NCBI RefSeq assembly: GCF_902506535.1
Contig: NZ_LR733824.1
Location: forward strand, 186,001-250,000
DNA length: 64,000 bases
From: Pseudomonas sp. 8Z
Lineage (GTDB): Bacteria; Pseudomonadota; Gammaproteobacteria; Pseudomonadales; Pseudomonadaceae
Direction: 5' to 3'
Made by a program: the position numbers and the translations under genes. Every line of letters starts with the position of its first letter. Within the stretch, counting starts at the first letter, position 1. The notes below the pieces were generated by a model. It was not told the DNA's origin, searched no databases, and saw nothing but the letters and a program-made list of their open reading frames with translations. Of this stretch, positions 61,282-64,000 are shown piece by piece.

Positions 61282-62071
61282 CTGTTGCGAGCTCCTTCAT
61301 GAAGTGTTGATGCAAATGGTCATTGAGCTTGCGCGACGCAATAGGCAGCGGAGCCTGCTCGGTGAATTGCCGAGGGTCGATATCCTCGCCGACGCGCAAG
61401 CGAAAGTGAAAACGACGTGACGGGATGCTGTACCAGGGCTCGGCCTTGGTCAGCGTGGTGGGCGTCACGCTGATCACCACGGGCGTGACGATGCTGGCAC
61501 CACGCACGGCGATAGCCGCCGCGCCACGGTGAAACTCTGGGTTGCTGCCAGGAACGGTACGCGTTCCTTCGGGGAATACGATCAGGGTCTCGCCGTTCTG
61601 CAGGGCGCCGGCGGCTTCGTCGAGCATGTCCAGGCTGCCGCTGTTGCTGATGTACTGGGCGGCGCGAATCGGCCCGCGCATACAGGGGTTTTCCCACAGG
61701 CTTTGCTTGACCACGCAGTTGGCGTCGCGGATGAAGGCGATCAATACCACCACGTCGATCAGCGAGGGATGATTGGCAATCACCATTTGCCCAGGGCGGC
61801 CAAGGCGTTCGGCACCTTCGACCTCATAAGTGAGTACGCCCATGCGGTACATGAACTGAACGAACACGCGAAAGGTCCAACTGACCACGGCGCGAGCACG
61901 ACTGCGGCGCCGCAGGATGTCGCCAGGCAGCAGCGCGAGCAGGGGGAATACCAGTACGCGTAGCAATACGCCGCCAATGCCGAACAAAGCAAAGCTCAGG
62001 GCGGTGGTAATCAGCCTCCAGACATAGGGCGGGCTGTAAGGGCTCAGTCCTCGTTGCGTGACCAGATCCAT
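61262..62071 (-). CDS. PlsC-type lysophospholipid acyltransferase
   Basis: Membrane-bound acyltransferase (269 aa) of the 1-acyl-glycerol-3-phosphate acyltransferase family. Two hydrophobic N-terminal helices precede the HX4D motif NHPSLID (100-106); FPEGTRT (166-172) is the substrate-binding motif. Overlaps the chain-length factor by 28 bases. Likely involved in building the lipid anchor. Confidence 0.88.
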   Translation of the reverse strand: MDLVTQRGLSPYSPPYVWRLITTALSFALFGIGGVLLRVLVFPLLALLPGDILRRRSRARAVVSWTFRVFVQFMYRMGVLTYEVEGAERLGRPGQMVIANHPSLIDVVVLIAFIRDANCVVKQSLWENPCMRGPIRAAQYISNSGSLDMLDEAAGALQNGETLIVFPEGTRTVPGSNPEFHRGAAAIAVRGASIVTPVVISVTPTTLTKAEPWYSIPSRRFHFRLRVGEDIDPRQFTEQAPLPIASRKLNDHLHQHFMKELATDERSAT

Positions 62072-62760
62072 TGGCGGCCTTTGCAGTTGTGAGTCAGTGT
62101 TCGCTGCTCGCCATAGAAGGCGCGCAGCAGGTTCAGCGGATGTGGCCAGGCGGCGGGTACGCCAGAATCGGCAGGAGCGAGGCTCAAGGTCCAGGTTTTG
62201 CCCGGTTTCAGCAGCAGAGCCAGCGCATAGGGAAAGGGTACGTCATCTATATGTGACGTGTAGAGGTCAGGCGGCAATTCTTCGGCGATGACCAGCAACA
62301 CGGCAGGAGCGCCATCGGCAAGTAAGCCGCTGGCTTCGAGTATGGCTTGCTCCAGACCGTCTCCGCAGGCGGCCATGGCGGTCATTTCGCTGGTGTCATT
62401 GCGCAGGATTGACCACAGGCCGACAATTGAGTTGTGTACCGACAAGCTGAACTGGGTCGGGGATAGCGGCTCGTCTTTGGCTAGATCGCTGAGAATAGCC
62501 AGCGTTCGTGGCGTTTCGCCGTGTCGGGAGGCGAACACCAGCGGCAGGGGGCCTTGCTCATCGGCCAGTGGCCAGGCCACGTGGAACATCATCCGCGCCA
62601 GCCGACTGAGGCGCCTGCGCTGCATGGCGGGCAGGAAGCTCACATCAGGCTGTTGCTGCCCATCGGGCACGACTGTGGGGGCGTTGCTCCAGGCACGCCA
62701 ATCTTCCACTGACTCTAAGCCCGGAGCCCAGGCACGCAATCCTTCGATCTTGAAATTCAT
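62044..62760 (-). CDS. apeC: Ketosynthase-like chain-length factor (ApeC-like)
   Basis: Short beta-ketoacyl-synthase-like protein (238 aa), first gene of the operon. It resembles only the N-terminal half of a ketosynthase (SLSVHNSIVGLWSI, MTAMAACGDGLEQAI) and lacks the HGTxT and GH segments, so it cannot be active alone. In E. coli the equivalent ApeC pairs with ApeO. The promoter should lie in the 248-base gap shared with parA. Confidence 0.86.
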   Translation of the reverse strand: MNFKIEGLRAWAPGLESVEDWRAWSNAPTVVPDGQQQPDVSFLPAMQRRRLSRLARMMFHVAWPLADEQGPLPLVFASRHGETPRTLAILSDLAKDEPLSPTQFSLSVHNSIVGLWSILRNDTSEMTAMAACGDGLEQAILEASGLLADGAPAVLLVIAEELPPDLYTSHIDDVPFPYALALLLKPGKTWTLSLAPADSGVPAAWPHPLNLLRAFYGEQRTLTHNCKGRQWIWSRNED

Positions 62761-62883
62761 AGGACGAGGTTTTTCGTCACTCCGGGCAGGCCGATGGGCG
62801 CGGCAGAGTGACTGAAAGAGCTGATATCAGTCGTGCCATGGCATAGTGCCGGTATTGGTTCGGCCGGGCATTATCTAGATGCG

Positions 62884-62908
62884 TGCGCAACTGTGCAAAT
62901 GTTGCGCA
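62884..62908. promoter_or_regulatory. Candidate operator between APE operon and parA
   Basis: TGCGCAAC at 62884-62891 and GTTGCGCA at 62901-62908 are perfect inverted repeats with a 9-base spacer that itself contains TGTGCAA. The site is 101 bases before the parA ATG and 124 bases before apeC. A regulator cannot be named. Confidence 0.45.
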
Positions 62909-63008
62909 GTGTCTTCTGATAGGCGGATGATGGCCTTGTGGTTCGCATCTCATGCTTGTCATGAGCTTTGCATAGGCTTTGGGACTTTGAGACGCAGGGG
63001 GAGCGACG

Positions 63009-63782
63009 ATGCGACGTGTCGTGTTCAATCAGAAGGGCGGCGTGGGCAAGTCCAGCATCGCGTGTAATCTTGCGGCAGTTAGCGCGGCGCAGGGCTATCG
63101 CACACTGCTGATCGACCTCGATGCCCAGGCCAATTCGACCCACTACCTGACAGGCCTGACCGGTGACGATATTCCGGTGGGCATCGCCGATTTCTTCAAG
63201 CAGACCCTGGCCTCCGGACCGTTCGCCAAGAAAGGCAAGGTCGACATCTACGAAACGCCCTTCGACAACCTGCATGTGGTCACGGCAACCGCCGAACTGG
63301 CCGAGTTGCAGCCCAAGCTGGAGCAGAAGCACAAGATCAACAAGCTGCGCAAATTGCTTCAGGAATTGGCCGAGGACTACGACCACATCTACCTGGATAC
63401 GCCACCAGCGCTGAATTTCTATACGGTTTCAGCCTTGATCGCGGCTGATCGGGTGTTGATTCCCTTCGACTGCGACAGCTTCTCGCGTAATGCGCTGTAC
63501 GGCCTGCTGGCCGAGATCGAGGAGTTGAAGGAGGATCACAACGAGGATCTGGAGGTTGAGGGCATCGTGGTCAATCAATTTCAGCCACGTGCCACACTGC
63601 CTCAGCAACTGCTCGATGAACTGATCGCAGAAGGCTTGCCGGTGCTACCGGTGAACCTGATGAGTTCGGTGAAGATGCGTGAATCGCACCAGGTGTGCAC
63701 GCCGCTGATCCATCTCGATGCGCGGCACAAGCTGACCCAGCAGTTCGTCGAGTTGCACGATCTGCTCAACGCTGCTGGGTAA
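63009..63782 (+). CDS. Orphan ParA-family ATPase
   Basis: Deviant Walker ATPase of the ParA/MinD superfamily (257 aa). The P loop KGGVGKSS is at the very N terminus, with switch I DLDAQANST and DTPPALNFY as Walker B. It lacks the N-terminal DNA-binding extension of plasmid ParA, and no parB follows, so it is not the Soj of the oriC region. A similar orphan lies in P. aeruginosa near hemE. Cargo unknown; pili, chemoreceptors or other polar structures are possible. Confidence 0.9.
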   Translation: MRRVVFNQKGGVGKSSIACNLAAVSAAQGYRTLLIDLDAQANSTHYLTGLTGDDIPVGIADFFKQTLASGPFAKKGKVDIYETPFDNLHVVTATAELAELQPKLEQKHKINKLRKLLQELAEDYDHIYLDTPPALNFYTVSALIAADRVLIPFDCDSFSRNALYGLLAEIEELKEDHNEDLEVEGIVVNQFQPRATLPQQLLDELIAEGLPVLPVNLMSSVKMRESHQVCTPLIHLDARHKLTQQFVELHDLLNAAG

Positions 63783-63800
63783 GCGCGTTGGCGGCTAGAT

Positions 63801-63834
63801 ACAAGGGCGTCGCGGTGTTCAGCGACGTCCTTGT
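63801..63834. terminator. Bidirectional terminator after parA
   Basis: A 13-base stem (63801-63813 with 63822-63834, one G-T wobble) and an 8-base loop. ACAAGG/CCTTGT form the base. It lies between convergent parA and the partial gene at the right edge. Confidence 0.7.
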
Positions 63835-63847
63835 CTACGCCAGCGTG

Positions 63848-64000
63848 TCAAAGCTTGCTTGCAGTTTCCTTGGCGATTTCCTGTAGGCCGGCTTCCGTGA
63901 TGGCTTTCCAGTCGCTATCAGTGACGGCTTGCATGCCATCGCTCTTGAACGTGACGATTTCCATGCTCTGTTGGCCATCGGTTTCTATGTTCAGTCGCGA
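63848..64000 (-). CDS. C-terminal fragment of an unidentified protein
   Basis: The minus strand is open from base 64000 to a TGA at 63848-63850 and encodes 50 residues ending ITEAGLQEIAKETASKL. The codon choice (GC-rich third positions) and the convergent terminator support a real gene whose start is outside the window. The fragment shows no recognisable motif; it is hydrophilic and Asp/Glu/Lys-rich. Confidence 0.6.
   Translation of the reverse strand, partial: SRLNIETDGQQSMEIVTFKSDGMQAVTDSDWKAITEAGLQEIAKETASKL

Overview
The window is a stretch of a GC-rich Pseudomonas (sensu lato) core chromosome with one large accessory insertion. The gene order from pip/dtd through tatCBA, hisIE, ubiEJB, the pha cluster, hslVU, argS, priA, rpmE, ponA, pilMNOPQ, aroKB and gltBD to hemE matches, as I remember it, the P. 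aeruginosa PAO1 order near PA5080-PA5034. Two medium-chain-length PHA synthases flanking a depolymerase, the phaIF phasins and the palindromic interspersed repeats fit the same genus. The P. mendocina/oleovorans/alcaligenes side of the genus is a guess. I saw no rRNA, tRNA, insertion sequence, integrase or CRISPR array.

Layout. 1-7.5 kb: proline iminopeptidase (cut at the left edge), dtd, then a minus-strand run of rsmE, tatC, tatB, tatA, hisE, hisI, ubiB, ubiJ and ubiE. 7.7-15.0 kb: PHA metabolism. A granule-region protein and phasins phaI-phaF lie on the plus strand and converge on the minus-strand operon phaC1-phaZ-phaC2-phaD. 15.1-22.5 kb: DUF971, hslVU, ftsN, argS and priA on minus. 22.6-26.5 kb: rpmE, a secreted nuclease, an M48 lipoprotein peptidase and malic enzyme on plus. 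26.6-37.5 kb: ponA on minus, divergent from pilMNOPQ-aroK-aroB-damX. 37.8-45 kb: gltB, gltD and hemE on plus. 45.0-62.8 kb: a fused-domain lipoprotein, then a 19-gene minus-strand aryl-polyene-type pigment operon. 62.8-64 kb: an orphan ParA ATPase and the tail of an unidentified gene.

The aryl polyene (APE) operon is the accessory highlight. An MIO-type aromatic ammonia lyase and an acyl-ACP/CoA ligase would make and load the aryl starter. Two ACPs, two ketosynthases plus a chain-length factor, a ketoreductase and two hotdog dehydratases would build the polyene. Acyltransferases, a glycosyltransferase, a methyltransferase, a thioesterase, a LolA-like carrier, an MMPL exporter and a lipoprotein would finish, anchor and export it. 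Two points are notable: the ligase and one dehydratase are fused in a single chain, and the FAD oxidoreductase has the WxWxIP signature and conserved lysine of flavin-dependent halogenases.

Regulatory observations include a shared TTAGAA-N6-TTCTAA-type palindrome upstream of both phaC1 and phaI (candidate PhaD operators), a GG-N10-GC sigma-54-like element before phaC1, an intrinsic terminator inside the signal-peptide codons of the nuclease gene, and a perfect TGCGCAAC palindrome between the APE operon and parA. All function calls come from motif reading and memory of families; nothing was searched or computed.
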